Assembly (NCBI RefSeq): GCF_023898315.1
Contig: NC_064614.1
Coordinates: 382,229,348 to 382,293,347, forward strand
DNA length: 64,000 nt
Source: Schistocerca nitens
Lineage: Eukaryota > Arthropoda > Insecta > Orthoptera > Acrididae
Direction of reading: 5' to 3'
Shown here: in pieces, positions 34,482 to 45,479 of the stretch
Position numbering within the stretch: position 1 is the stretch's first letter
Layout: each line of letters begins with the position of its first letter
Made by a program: the position numbers and the translations under genes
The notes under the pieces: model-generated
Database searches by the model: none
What the model saw: the letters and a program-made list of their open reading frames with translations, nothing else
Told to the model about the DNA's origin: nothing

Positions 34482-34688
34482 GCTGCTGTGGGCCGGCGGG
34501 GTGTTGGCGAGCCTGGCGGGCGCGGCGCTCTTCATGCGCGACCTGTGGCGGACTGCGAGCGAGACGCCCACCGCCACGTCGGTGGCCACCACGCACCACC
34601 CGCTGTCCTCCGTGCCCTTCCCCGCCGTCACCGTCTGCTCCATCAACAGGGTCCAGGCCGCCGCCGCCGCCCGCTTCTACTCCTCCTC
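34482..34688 (+). CDS. DEG/ENaC (pickpocket-like) channel, TM1 and FPAVTVC exon
   Basis: A 207-bp GC-rich exon with acceptor GAGTCCAG and donor GTGAGT. It completes the Arg codon left open at 18533, then encodes LLWAGGVLASLAGAALFMRD, a hydrophobic stretch fitting TM1, followed by RDLWRTASETPTATSV and the family hallmark VPFPAVTVCSINRV, the first conserved Cys region at the base of the extracellular domain. An Ala-rich run and SSS close the exon, which ends in phase 2, matching 47861. The channel passes sodium across the plasma membrane; insect relatives act in touch, pheromone, water or salt sensing, but which of these applies cannot be told. The GC content is much higher than the flanks. Confidence 0.92.
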
Positions 34689-34778
34689 GTGAGTATACCT
34701 ACGGACTCGTCTGAAATGTCTCGTGCTTCTGTTACGTTACTGTCCCCCACCTTGCCTCCACGACAAATTCCGCTCCAG

Positions 34779-34979
34779 CCGCGCGGGATTAGCCGAGCGG
34801 TCTGGGCGCTACAGTCATGGACTGTGCGGCTGATCCCGGCGGAGGTTCGAATCCTCCCTCGGGCATGGGTGTGTGTGTTTGTCCTCAGGATAATTTAGAT
34901 TAAGTAGTGTGTAAGCTAAGGGACTGATGACCTCTGCATTTAAGTCCTATAAGATTTCACACACATTTGAACATTTTTC
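34779..34979 (+). repeat. tRNA-derived SINE, 'CCGCGCGGGATTAGCC' head
   Basis: Starts CCGCGCGGGATTAGCCGAGC, with B box GGAGGTTCGAATCCTCCCTC, and ends ATTTCACACACATTTGAAC. Perfect 16-bp TSD ACAAATTCCGCTCCAG (34763-34778, 34980-34995). It sits ~90 bases after the splice donor. Confidence 0.9.
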
Positions 34980-34995
34980 ACAAATTCCGCTCCAG

Positions 34996-35772
34996 TAGGT
35001 ATACTCGCAGTCTAATGCGTGAAAGGATTCAAACAATATTCCGTATCTGTCCTACAGTGCTGCAGGTGGCGTGTAAGAATGCGGGTAGTGGGGCCACACG
35101 TAGCGGCAAGGAGCGGAGTACCACGAGTCGCTCCAACCAATAGCGTCTGTAGCGAGCGCTTCTCAGGGCACATTTATCGCTGATTTTCATAACAGTTCTG
35201 TTGGGATGCGCTTTCATGGTGATTCAGTTGAATTGCATACTTCTCCTACGTACTATCTATTGTTGGATGTTCTCTGTTAGGTCATGATTTACATGTTCAT
35301 CTTCATTGCAGTCTTACGAAAACATCTCATCAGGTTACTGCTTTCAGGATACTATAGTACAGTTCTCGCTCAGAAGTTTTTGTTATTATAGTGTCACTTA
35401 ATTTCCAGAGAGTGTTCACAGGCTAAGTACCAATTCTTTTATGTGAATTTGCCACATATTTATATACTGCCTCATTTTAGCGTTTTCATGGCGGTTTCTC
35501 TTTACAGGCTTTGTCCCGTAACCAGTGAGAATGGCGCCTATTTGTTATGATTATAGTAAATTCATTTTACTTCATTATATCTTTTAACTATATTTATCAA
35601 TGTAAATTAGCATTACTTACGGCGATACTCCTCGCTGTTTACGACACGCTAACCAGCTTCACATGACATACTTCATATCTTTTGCCCACCTCTTTTTCGA
35701 TTGAGGACTTGGTAGCCTACAGTATTAGTTTTTTAGCCTTATTGCCGTTTCAGTTGTGTGACATACTTTTTC
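34996..35772. other. Intron 2, nothing recognised
   Basis: No gene or repeat recognised. Confidence 0.35.
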
Positions 35773-35774
35773 TA

Positions 35775-37132
35775 CACTACTGGCCATTACAATTGCTACA
35801 CCACGAAGATGACGTGCTACAGACGCGAAATTTAATCGACAGGAAGAAGATGCTGTCATATACAAATGATTAGCTTTTCAGAGCATTCACACAAGGTTGG
35901 CGCCGGTGACGACACCTACCCTCTCATACACAAACAGCAATTGACCGGCGTTGCCTGGTGAAACGTTATTGTGATGCCTCGTGTAAAGAGGAGAAATGCG
36001 TACCATCACGTTTCCGACTTTGATAAAGGTCGGATTGTAGCCTATCACGATTGTGGTTTATCGTATCGCGACATTGCTGCTCGCGTTGGTCGAGATCCAA
36101 TGATTGTTAGCAGAATATGGAATCGGTGGGTTCAGGAACGCCGTGCTGGATCCCAACGGCCTCGCATCACTAGCAGTCGAGATGACCGGCATGTTACCCG
36201 CGTGGCTGTAACGGATCGTGCAGCCACGTCTCCATCCCTGAGTCAACAGATGGGGACGTCTACAAGACAACAACCATCTGCACGAACAGTTCGACGACGT
36301 TTGCAGCAGCATGCACTATCAGCTCGGAGACCATGGCTGCGGTTACCCTTGACGCTGCATCACAGACAGGAGCGCCTGCGATGGTGTACTCAAAGACGAA
36401 CCTGGGTGCATGAATGCCAAAACGTCATTTTTCCGGATGAATCAAGGTTCTGTTTACAGAATCATGATGGTCGCCTCCGTGTTTGGCGACATCGCGATGA
36501 ACGCACATTGGAAGCGTGTATTCGTCATCGTCATATTGGCGTATCACCCTGCGTGATGGTATGGGGTGTCACTGGTTACACGTCTCGGTCACCTCTTGCT
36601 CGCATTGACGGAACTTTGAACACTGGACGTTACATTTCAGATGTGTTACGACCCGTGGCTCTACCCTGAATTCGATGCAAATCCTACATTTCAGCAGGAT
36701 AATGCACGACTGCATGTTGCAGGTCCTGTACGGGCCTTTCTGGATACAGAAAATGTTCGACTGCTGCCCTGGCCAGCACATTCTCCAGATCTCTCACAAA
36801 TTGAAAACGTCTGGTCGATGGTGGCCGAGTAACTGGCTCGTCACAATACGCCAGTCACTGCTCTTGATGAACTGTGTTATCGTGTTGAAGCTGCATGGGC
36901 AGCTGTACCTGTACAGGCCATCCAAGCTCTGTTTGACTCAATGCCCAGGTGCATCAAGGCCGTTATTACGGCCAGAGGTGGTTGTTCTGGGTACTGATTT
37001 CTCAGGATCTATGCACCCACATTGCGTGAAAATGTAATCACATGTCGGTTTTAGTATAATATATTTGTCCAATGAATACCCGTTTATCATCTGCATTTCG
37101 TCTTGGTGTAGCAATTTTAATGGCCAGTAGTG
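35775..37132 (+). mobile_element. Tc1-like transposon with TIRs and TA duplication
   Basis: The ends CACTACTGGCCATTACAATT (35775) and, on the other strand from 37132, CACTACTGGCCATTAAAATT, then GCTACACCA in both, are bordered by TA (35773-35774, 37133-37134). Total 1358 bp. It is one of the best-preserved DNA transposons here. Confidence 0.92.
35974..36997 (+). pseudogene. Tc1 transposase, DD34E type, one frameshift and one stop
   Basis: ATG at 35974 (MPRVKRRNAY). N-terminal helix-turn-helix: FDKGRIVAYHDCGLSYRDIA. First catalytic Asp in VIFPDESRFC, then VSPCVMVWGV. At about 36660 a one-base shift changes frame; the second Asp is in FQQDNARLHVA and the Glu in SPDLSQIENVW, 34 residues later (DD34E). 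A TAA at 36830-36832 then interrupts; the frame continues to GGCSGY and a stop at 36995-36997. The full length of ~341 residues is typical. The enzyme cuts and pastes the element at TA sites; two lesions disable this copy. Confidence 0.88.
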
Positions 37133-37134
37133 TA

Positions 37135-38595
37135 TATTCGATTCGCTACTCAAATGTTTCCTATATGTCTTTAATTCACATTTCATCTGTTGTTTGACCT
37201 TCTTATGGATGCTAACTTGCTAACAAATGGATAAGGATGTCCTGGTTACGCTGTATCAGATTGCCACTATTACTTTTGGCTAGTGCATCGCATTGAATTC
37301 ATGAGTTACTTCTTAACGGTGCATTCACCTACAGGTTACAAGATATCTATGCATATAATACTTGATATGCTTCACTTTTACTTATAGTTTGTTGACATTT
37401 GTACACTACGTTACTTTGATTCTAGTCCTATGGTCTATAGCACTAATGCCTATTTGGTTTATTTAGTCATATTATGTAGTAGTAACAGCTTTCTTTACAA
37501 CCTTCGCCAGTTATGAACCACTACGGTTATTTTTCGCCTGTGGTTATTAATTTGTTACTTTTCTCTAAGATGTTTATCGTTTCTTACGTTAGGTATACGG
37601 CGCTATTCCATAATAGATCTTTGTCACATTATACCTTCACATAGTTGTAGACAATGAATGTATAGAAATAATGTATGCATTAAATTGACACTACTGTTTT
37701 ACAGTTATTCTTGTTAGGTGACTGTTATGTTTTATGTATGCATATTGTGTTGTATGTTCATGCTCATCTTTCATTATAGATAATGGAAGATAATGAAAGA
37801 TAACCTAAATATTTCACTTCATTACTGTTTATTTCTCATATATACTCTAATAAGTATTAATTGTTTTGTTCATGTAGTACTATGTGTCACATCCTACTTT
37901 GTGCTTATCTGCTGTCTTGTAACTTCATTGTACGGGGCTGAAGATGTGATCGGAACATCCAAACTGTTGTTGCCTAATAAAACAATATCAAAATAATGGC
38001 TGTTCCTACGTCATTCTTATATTTCATCGACCAGCCGCTGTTCCACCCTCCTGCCCTCCTGAGCTCAATATGGAGCTACATTCACTGTGAGGCCGTCACG
38101 GCCGTCGCGTAGTCCCAGTTAGTGAGCGTCATTCTATTGAAGACGGCCGAGTTCCTGCTTTCGTTTACCTTTTAATATAAAAATAATGTTGCGTGTTTTG
38201 CAAAATTTCAGCGCCGCATTCGGCTTCAGTGTAATGTGTGTCTTGTACTGCTTGTTGTTTTGAAAGAAATATCATAATATTTTTGCAACAGTTCATTTAA
38301 CTTTCCATTCGAATCATCAACTCAAATTCGATTCGCTCCTTCCTGAATTTTGAAGCCCAAAGCACTGAAAAGATCCAGTCCTAGTTATTAGTTGCTCCTT
38401 TTGAATGCATAACTATGAATGTAGCCTGTTTCGTAGGTTGTTTATAAATAAAATCTGCCGTTTGACTGGAATCTTCTGGTTGCTGTAAGCAAAAAGCGAA
38501 ATTTTAAAGTCTGTTAATTCAGGCGATCCTAATTTTCGGTACTCCTTTAGGTTAACGATTGAGCTTGAAGATCGTATGACAATTTCAAAACTGAT
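37135..38595. other. Intron 2, AT-rich, nothing recognised
   Basis: A short block at 37930-37995 (CTGAAGATGTGATCGGAACA ... AATAAAACAATATCAAAATA) resembles a retroelement 3' end, without support from an ORF. Confidence 0.3.
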
Positions 38596-38607
38596 TTCCG
38601 CTTTGTT

Positions 38608-38823
38608 CAAATGGTTCAAATGGCTCTGAGCACTATGGGACTCAACTGCTGTGGTCATAAGTCCCCTAGAACTTAGAACTACTTAAACCTAACTAACCTA
38701 AGGACAGCACACAACACCCAGCCATCACGAGGCAGAGAAAATCCCTGGCCCCGCCGGGAATCGAACCCGGGAACCCGGGCGTGGGAAGCGAGAACGCTAC
38801 CGCACGACCACGAGATGCGGGCC
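38608..38823 (-). repeat. Chimeric tRNA-derived SINE
   Basis: On the minus strand the head is GTCGTGCGGTAGCGTTCTCG and CCGGGTTCGATTCCCGGCGG with a GGGATTTTCTCTGCCTCGTG linker, but the tail (CTTAGGTTAGTTAGGTTTAA onward) is that of the main family. 10-bp TSD CCGCTTTGTT at 38598-38607 and 38824-38833. Confidence 0.85.
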
Positions 38824-38833
38824 CCGCTTTGTT

Positions 38834-39334
38834 AACTCGAAAAGTTACGGATAACGAGTTATTACTGACAGAAAAGATAGCATTCACGTGAAGTTCCCCA
38901 TGTGAAAGTTTTTGAAATTCGACATGTGCATTATGAGCATTACCTGACTTCTTGTTGCTAAACGGTATTTTTGAGAGTCCGATTTTTTGTTTTTTTTTTT
39001 TTGCTTTTTTTTCACACCTCAATTTTGTCCGGTCTTTTTACGGTAATTACAACTTGCGCTCCGGTGGAAACAACTGTCTCTTTTTTAGTTTATGCCACAG
39101 CGTGAACAAGATTGTAATTTAGCAGTCCTGAACATGTTAACTGACTGTTTCAAGCAAGTAACATGCTCGTCCTTTGTTTTACGGATTTGGTCATCCTCGT
39201 CTCTTGACTGTGCCGATCGTTGGCGCGTAGTGAGTCCTCGCACTGTAACGCTTTAACAGAGAGGCACATTTGTTCGTATTCTCAAATCAATGATAGACAG
39301 TCTTGTACAGACAGGTCTGTTAGACTAAGCAGAT
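38834..39334. other. Intron 2, nothing recognised
   Basis: A T-run at 38990-39010 only. Confidence 0.35.
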
Positions 39335-39348
39335 CCTTTAATTTATCG

Positions 39349-39540
39349 CCGGCCGAAGTGGCCGTGCGGTTAAAGGCGCTGCAGTCTGGAACCGCAAGAC
39401 CGCTACGGTCGCAGGTTCGAATCCTGCCTGGGGCATGGATGTTTGTGATGTCCTTAGGTTAGTTAGGTTTAACTAGTTCTAAGTTCTAGGGGACTAATGA
39501 CCTCAGCAGTTGAGTCCCATAGCGCTCAGAGCCATTTGAA
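39349..39540 (+). repeat. tRNA-derived SINE (main family)
   Basis: CCGGCCGAAGTGGCCGTGCG head, B box GCAGGTTCGAATCCTGCCTG, tail to GAGCCATTTGAA. 14-bp perfect TSD CCTTTAATTTATCG (39335-39348, 39541-39554). Confidence 0.92.
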
Positions 39541-39554
39541 CCTTTAATTTATCG

Positions 39555-39934
39555 TCAGGTATGGGGAAGGCATGAAAAGTATGTCATCAAGCAGTGAATC
39601 TGCGTAAGGTACCTCACATTGGTTATTTTCACAAGGAAATTTACATTCCCTAGTCGAGCTCTTTATTTGTGTAATCCACTCTTTAATCTGACTTCTTGAA
39701 AAATTAAAAAAAAAGTCTATGTCTGACAACAGTAAAATGTACTTGTCACACGAAATAATTCTCGAGAGCGTGCTTAGTGACAGAATAAGGTAGAGTCATA
39801 GGTTCAAAGATGGGTAACAAGTTCTGGAGAAGTTGGCATACAATGCGGCCCGAGTAGGCTAGTAAGAATTATTGCCTTTCCATATCACACGATATCAGAA
39901 GCCTGAGGAAGTGCTGCTTCAGACGCTCTATACA
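39555..39934. other. Intron 2, nothing recognised
   Basis: No features seen. Confidence 0.35.
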
Positions 39935-41600
39935 GGGTGAAGAAAAAATGCCGCACTTGGACGTCGGCATGCGGTTACTCAAACAGATTCAAGACAAAAG
40001 TTTCTCTAGCAAAATTAGATCGGTTGCATTTTGAAAACACATGTTTGAAAACAAGGAGCTGGCAACACTATAACATCATGCAGCGCATCGGAATATAGAG
40101 AGGAACGTGTATCACCCAATATTAGCGTACTTGCCGCCATAGCTCACTGAGTAGACTGCTGGAACATCAAACCCGAATCCAACATTTAGCTAGGGTTGGA
40201 ATTCTCTTCAGGTTACTCTCCTATTTCTTAGACATTCCTTCCTTAGTTCTATCCATTTATAAGCAGGATCTTATCACACGAAAATAGCCTATCACTTGAC
40301 AGTGCGATTCGTTAAACTAATCCATTTGTCTACAAACCGTGCAGTACATAAAAATAACTCGTCCTGTCGAGTCCATGTAGGGGCGGTTTTCCGTTGGAAT
40401 ACACCAACGAGGAATACGATATGCTTTTGGTGCTGGGAACATCCCATAACCAAGCTGCTGGTGCAACTCGTGCGTAAGCTGCACGATACTCTCGAAGGAG
40501 TCACTCCGATAAGAATGTTTTTTGTCGCCTGGATCAAGGCCTTCGGGAAACCGGTAATCTTCGTCGGCAAATAACGGACAGCGGCACTCCAGGGACTAGA
40601 CGTACTCCGCAGAAGGGGACGCGACTTTTGAAACCGTTCACCAGTCACCTCGGCAAAGTACTCGTGATATTGCAAGGCTGTTTCAGATGTCTCGAAGACT
40701 GGGTGTTGAAGTGTTGTGAGACGAATAATCACATCCATATCATTACGTGTTAACTCAATACCAGCGGCCGGAAGATCGCATTCGATGAGTACAGTTTTGT
40801 GACTAGCTTTTGCACCAGTTGGAAAATAACGAACATTTTATAAACAACATCATATGTACTGTCGAACCTAGCTTCACTGGTCAAGGTATTTCCAATCTTC
40901 ACATCAGCCGTTATTGATCAGAACACAAGCAACATGTTACCAGTAAACTTGGCTTTCAGGCACGCTTTGGCATAAACCTGTGGGCTGGAATCATGGTAGG
41001 GGTGCGTTCGGGCCCTTACATATTGATCGACAAGTTGAATACGCCCCTGTATCATATGTTTCTTTGCAGTACTTTGCCTGACACATTAAAAAACTTTCGA
41101 CCTGGTGTTCGGCGACAGCTATGTTTTCAGCATGATGGTACACCGCCTCACCTTTGGAATGAATGGTCCAGATAAATGAAATGGTCGTGGAGGGCCAATA
41201 ATTGGTCCCCAGATTTCCCGGACCTTAATACATTATATCTTTATTTGCAGCCACACTTAAAGAAACAAGTTTATAGTTCTCCATCCTTGGACGTACACGA
41301 CCTAATAGCTCGCGTGCATGCCGCTTCGGCAATGGTGGATGGAGATGTGTTGCGTAGGGTCCAGCAACGTATAGTCCAGCGAGTGGTGGCGAAGTGTTTG
41401 CCAATGGAAGGTGGTCGCTTTAAGCACCACCTCTAAAGTGAACGTGCTTGTACGTATACGTACCAGCTCTGCAAAGGTAAGCCTGGAGGTCAAACGTACA
41501 GAATAGAATTATGGTGCGTAGCATAATGTGTAATCTAGTGCAGTCTACCTGTAGTGATTTTTGTACCTCACTAAATACATACGATGTTACTATAGCCACT
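39935..41600 (+). mobile_element. Decayed transposon with DUF4817-type N-terminus and DDE-like transposase
   Basis: About 40400-40740 encodes, with shifts, YTNEEYDMLLVLGTSHNQAA, similar to the N-terminal DNA-binding region often called DUF4817. After a broken stretch, 40975-41436 gives GPYILIDKLNTPLYHMFL, QLCFQHDGTPPHLWNEW and DLIARVHAASAMVDGD..., equivalent to the second and third catalytic regions of the same transposase class (Tc1/mariner superfamily). Stops are frequent. Possible left end CAGGGTGAAGAAAAAATGCC at 39936. The right border is set by similarity to 26571-26690. Confidence 0.6.
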
Positions 41601-42530
41601 ATTATTTTCTATTGGCTTTATTTGTAAAGGAAGGCAGAAACTGGAATACTTCCGACATGTAATTGATGAGGGTGGGTGCAAGAGCTGCTCTGAGATAAAG
41701 AAGTTGGCACAAGAAAGGAATTCGTGGCGGGATACATCAAAATCGTCCGAAAAATGATGGTTCGAAAAAAAAAAAGAAAGAAAAAGAAAAAGGAAAGAAG
41801 GAAGAAACGTTATAAATTTGCCAGGAATGTGCCTGATACACACACACTTACAGTTACATATATACACAAATTGTGTTATGTCAGTTCCGCAGCTTGTTTT
41901 AAAAAATAAAAATTCAGGAGACATGGGTTCAAACTGGTATAACAGAGAAAACCGCGTTGATTAGCCACTGCATTAGTTAAGTGTGGCGCAGGAAGTATGG
42001 AACACACTGTAACCTCCAGCCTAAAACCTTAGAAAGGAAAGAGACAATAGACAAGTTTTTAAATTTCTACGACGCTGTTATCGTTATCATCTTCTTTCGG
42101 ACTCACCTGTACGACATTCGCCAAGGTCGGATATTTGGTTCAACTGACCGGTGTCTCACCGCCAAACACTTTTTCCCACAGTTACTCGTTTCTCTTCTGG
42201 CACAGCCAGATACAAGACTGAAGTTCTGTACTATGTACTCCGTACTCTTTGGAAAGGCGAATCCTTCAGAAACGATTCATGAAATAGAGTAAGCAGCCAA
42301 TAAAATCTCTTGCGTCCATCCGGCAACGTAAAATGTAATAAAATCACGATACTTAGCTATAAAATAAGTACAAGTTACGTGTAGAGAACATTCTTTAAAA
42401 AAATATCAGTTCTATAATTATTCCAGGCCTCTTAAGACGCCAAGAACATGGCTTGGTACAGACTTGGTATAAAACTTTGGTATGACTAATCATCTCTAAA
42501 ACACAACTCTTTTCATGGATTCAGAAACTC
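41601..42530. other. Intron 2, nothing recognised
   Basis: An A/G-rich tract at 41766-41812 gives an artificial Lys-rich frame. No domain. Confidence 0.35.
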
Positions 42531-42828
42531 TTCGTTCCTCACAGACAATTCGGAATAACACTGGCACTGCAACATCATATTTATCTGCCGATGCTGGGCA
42601 AGCGACCTTCAAGTACGAGTCTCCCCTGTGCGAGAATATACGAGGGTGAGTCAAATGAAAACCTTTAATTTGTGATAACAAATAGAAATTTCACTCCGTT
42701 ATCGTGTAAATTGGTAAGCGTGCTACAAACAGCGTGCAGAATGGCCTGTAGGCGGCAGCGTAGTGCAGATGCACACATACCATCGCAGTATCAGTATAAA
42801 GATGGCCGCCCCACTTGCGACTTGCGCC

Positions 42829-44130
42829 ATGGAAGAACATCGTTCTGTTATTCGGTTTTTGGGTAGTGAAGATGTGAAACCTATTGAAATTCATAGACGA
42901 ATGAAGGTTCAGCACGGTGATGCATGTTTGTCACAGCAGGAAGTCTACGAATGGAGTGCGAAGTTCGCAAATGGTGTGACTTCACTGGAAGATGCTCCTC
43001 GTCCAGGTCAGACACAACGAGTTGTAACTCCACAAAACATTGCAGCTGTTGAAGCCATAGTGAAGGAAAACTGCTAAGTGACACTGAATGACATATTAGC
43101 ATGTTTACAGGTTAGTCATGGCTCAGCACACCACATAGCGCATGATGTGCTCCAGTTTCACAAAGTGTTTGCAAGATGGGTGCCACGGCAGCTTACTCCT
43201 CAAATGAGAGAGAGACGTGTTGATGCTTGTGAAGACTTCTTTGGCGCTTTGAACGAGAAGGTGATGGTTTCCTTGCAAGAATCGTTGCTGGGGACGAAAC
43301 CTGGATTCACTTCTACCAACCGGAAACGAAGAGAAGCGAGCAAGGTTCAAATGGTTCAAATGGCTCTGAGCACTATGGGACTTAACATCTGTGGTCATCA
43401 ATTCCCTAGAACTTAGAACTACTTAAACCTAGGTAACCTAAGGACATCACACACATCCATGCCCGAGGCAGGATTCGAAACTGCGACCGTAGCGGTCACG
43501 CGGTTCCAGACTGAAGCGCCTAGAACCGCACGGCCACACCGGCCGGCAGCGAGCAAGGAATGGCGCCATTCCCCATCACCAAAACCTAAGAAGTTTCTAA
43601 CAGAACCATCAACAGGGAAGGTTATGCTGACTCTCTTTTGGGACGAAAAAGGCGTCATTTTGGAGCATTACATGCCTAGAGGGACCACCGTCACCAGTGC
43701 ATCATGCACAGATCTCCTAAAAAATCATCTGCGGCCTGCAATCAAATCAAAGCGACGTGTATTGCTGTCAGCAGGTGTCCTTTTGCAACATGACAATGCG
43801 AGGCCCCACACTGCCCGTACAACAGTTACAACAACCACAGACCAGCATTTTGAGTGTCTTCCTCATCCACCATACTCACCAGACCTTGCCCCATGTGATT
43901 TCCATATGTTTGGACCACTCAAAGACGCAATGGCAGGAAAGAAGTTCCGTTTTGATGAAGAGGTACGCCACGCATTGCATGAGTGGTTGCGTGGACTACC
44001 AAAAGAATTTTTTTTTCTAAAGGAATTTATGCACTTTGTAAGCACTGGAGGACTTGCAATGAGCGTGGGGGAGATTATGTTGAAAAGTGATACAGGTTTG
44101 TACCACTTCTGCGCAATAAATAATATTTAA
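42829..44130 (+). pseudogene. Mariner transposase, interrupted
   Basis: ATG at 42829 (MEEHRSVIRFLGSEDVKPIE), with the N-terminal helix-turn-helix and the second DNA-binding half VSHGSAHHIAHDVL. A TAA at 43075-43077 stops the frame, and a frameshift near 43260 moves GDETWIHFYQPE (first catalytic Asp) out of frame. The SINE at 43346-43547 is inserted within the codons for ASKEWRH. After it the frame 43559-44130 holds LLQHDNARPHTAR and YSPDLAPCDFHMF, i.e. the DD34D signature of mariners. The enzyme moves the element into TA sites; at least three lesions inactivate it here. Confidence 0.88.
43346..43547 (-). repeat. tRNA-derived SINE inside the mariner transposase
   Basis: Main family on the minus strand. 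Perfect 11-bp TSD AGCGAGCAAGG (43335-43345, 43548-43558) that duplicates transposase codons, giving insertion order mariner first, SINE second. Confidence 0.92.
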
Positions 44131-44374
44131 AAAACATTTAAGGTTTTCATTTGACTCTCCCTCGTACATATTGAATGTATGAGTAAAGGTTGCACACACA
44201 TGCCTGACGACATACGGAGGTCTGGGTTTGGCCATGAGTCGTGCTCCGATATCCTAATGGTAAGGCGGCTGCCGCAATAAGCGGGATTACTGATGATGAT
44301 AGTCCATATTTGCGTCTGCGTTTATATTCCATGTATTTCGTAACGGCTATAGTCGCCGCAGTGTCTCCTTTTTG

Positions 44375-44700
44375 CCCATGCACGCATGTTCAAAGGAGTA
44401 TTGTCTCGTAATTTGGAATAACAAAGGCACTGCAATATCGCATTTATCAGCTGACACCGAGCACGCGACTTTAAAATGAAATGTCTCTCCTGTACGGGAA
44501 TACACATGATGGATGTACGAGTACGAGTTGTAGACACGTGCGTGACTACATATGGAAGTTTGGTCTTGCCGTGAGTCGTACTCGGATAGCGTAAAGGTAA
44601 GGCGGCTGCTCGCAATAAGCGGGAAATCCGGCTTTGAGTCCCGTTTTGGCACAAATTTTCAGTGTCATCATTCCATTATACAGCTCATGTAGCTCTGATA
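44375..44700 (+). repeat. Repeat copy B with tRNA-like segment
   Basis: Shares TTTGGAATAACAAAGGCACT..., CTCTCCTGTACGGGAATACA and GTCGTACTCGGATAGCGTAA with copy A. Continues into GCTTTGAGTCCCGTTTTGGC (B-box like) and CAAATTTTCAGTGTCATCAT, a probable SINE tail. Confidence 0.6.
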
Positions 44701-45470
44701 GTCGTCGTATGACGGGCCACAGTCATGGTGGTATCCCACCGCTGCCCGGATCCTCTTCATACACGTCTTCGGCCTGGAATCTCACTGGCTGGAGTAGAAT
44801 TGTCTTCGGAGGTGAGTCCCGCTTCGAACAGAGGCACGATGACCACCCTGGACAGTGGTGGCATACCAGCCTCACTCGCCCACCATACAGCCCGACAACC
44901 AGGTGTGATGGCACGGGATCCAATTCATTTCATAGCTGGACCACTTTGGTTGTCATCCGCAGCACACTGACAGCACAGCAGCACGTCGACGAAACTCTGT
45001 ACCTGATCTGTTACCTTCGTGGCAAGCCATCCTGGGCTTACATTTCAGGAAGATAATGCCTGCCTGCACTCTGTGAGAGTTTATATTCCTTGTCTTCGTG
45101 TTTTCCAAAACTTAGTTTAGCCAGCAAGATAGCTCCTCGATTGAGATGGTTTGGAGCATTATGGACAGAACCCTCTAACCAGTAGGGATTTTGACGATCT
45201 GACGCGCCAGTTGGACTCAATTTGACATGGTATTCCGCGGGTGGACGTCCAACAACTCTATGATTCAATGCCAAGGCAAATAATTGCTCGCTTAAGGAGC
45301 CAACGTATTATTGTCTTGCTCAATTTTTGAAGCTCTTTCAGTTGTATAAATCATCCAATTTTTGTGAAAATATAATAATTTGTTTGTCTTTATCCGTACA
45401 TCATATCTACCGATTTCCGTCCCATTCGCACAATTCCTTCGAGTGTGTCGTTGTTTCGCTTTTTTTTTTA
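44690..45470 (+). mobile_element. Tc1-like relic (same family as 20640-21390)
   Basis: GGTATCCCACCGCTGCCCGG, then a shifted SRIVFGGESRFEQRHDD where the first catalytic Asp has become Gly, and further on FQEDNACLHSVRV with the second Asp. The end of the family is recognisable by TATCTACCGATTTCCGTCCC at about 45404. Many frameshifts. Confidence 0.6.
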
Positions 45471-45479
45471 TTTCTGTGG

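Larger units (their letters stand above)
42641..44164 (+). mobile_element. Mariner transposon with TIRs, carrying a SINE
   Basis: The ends CGAGGGTGAGTCAAATGAAA (42641) and, on the other strand from 44164, CGAGGGAGAGTCAAATGAAA are flanked by TA. Without the SINE and one TSD copy it is about 1311 bp, a usual mariner size. Confidence 0.92.
42536..44290 (+). repeat. Repeat copy A with tRNA-like segment, split by a mariner
   Basis: 42536-42638 and 44167-44290 join into one copy of the repeat seen again at 44375-44700. The tRNA-like part reads GAGTCGTGCTCCGATATCCT ... GGTAAGGCGGC. The mariner at 42641-44164 interrupts it at a TA. Confidence 0.65.

Noticed and set aside
34310-34714. 134-codon and 136-codon ORFs overlapping exon 34482 in other frames
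   Set aside because: They are by-products of GC-rich sequence; the frame with FPAVTVC and splice sites is the real one.
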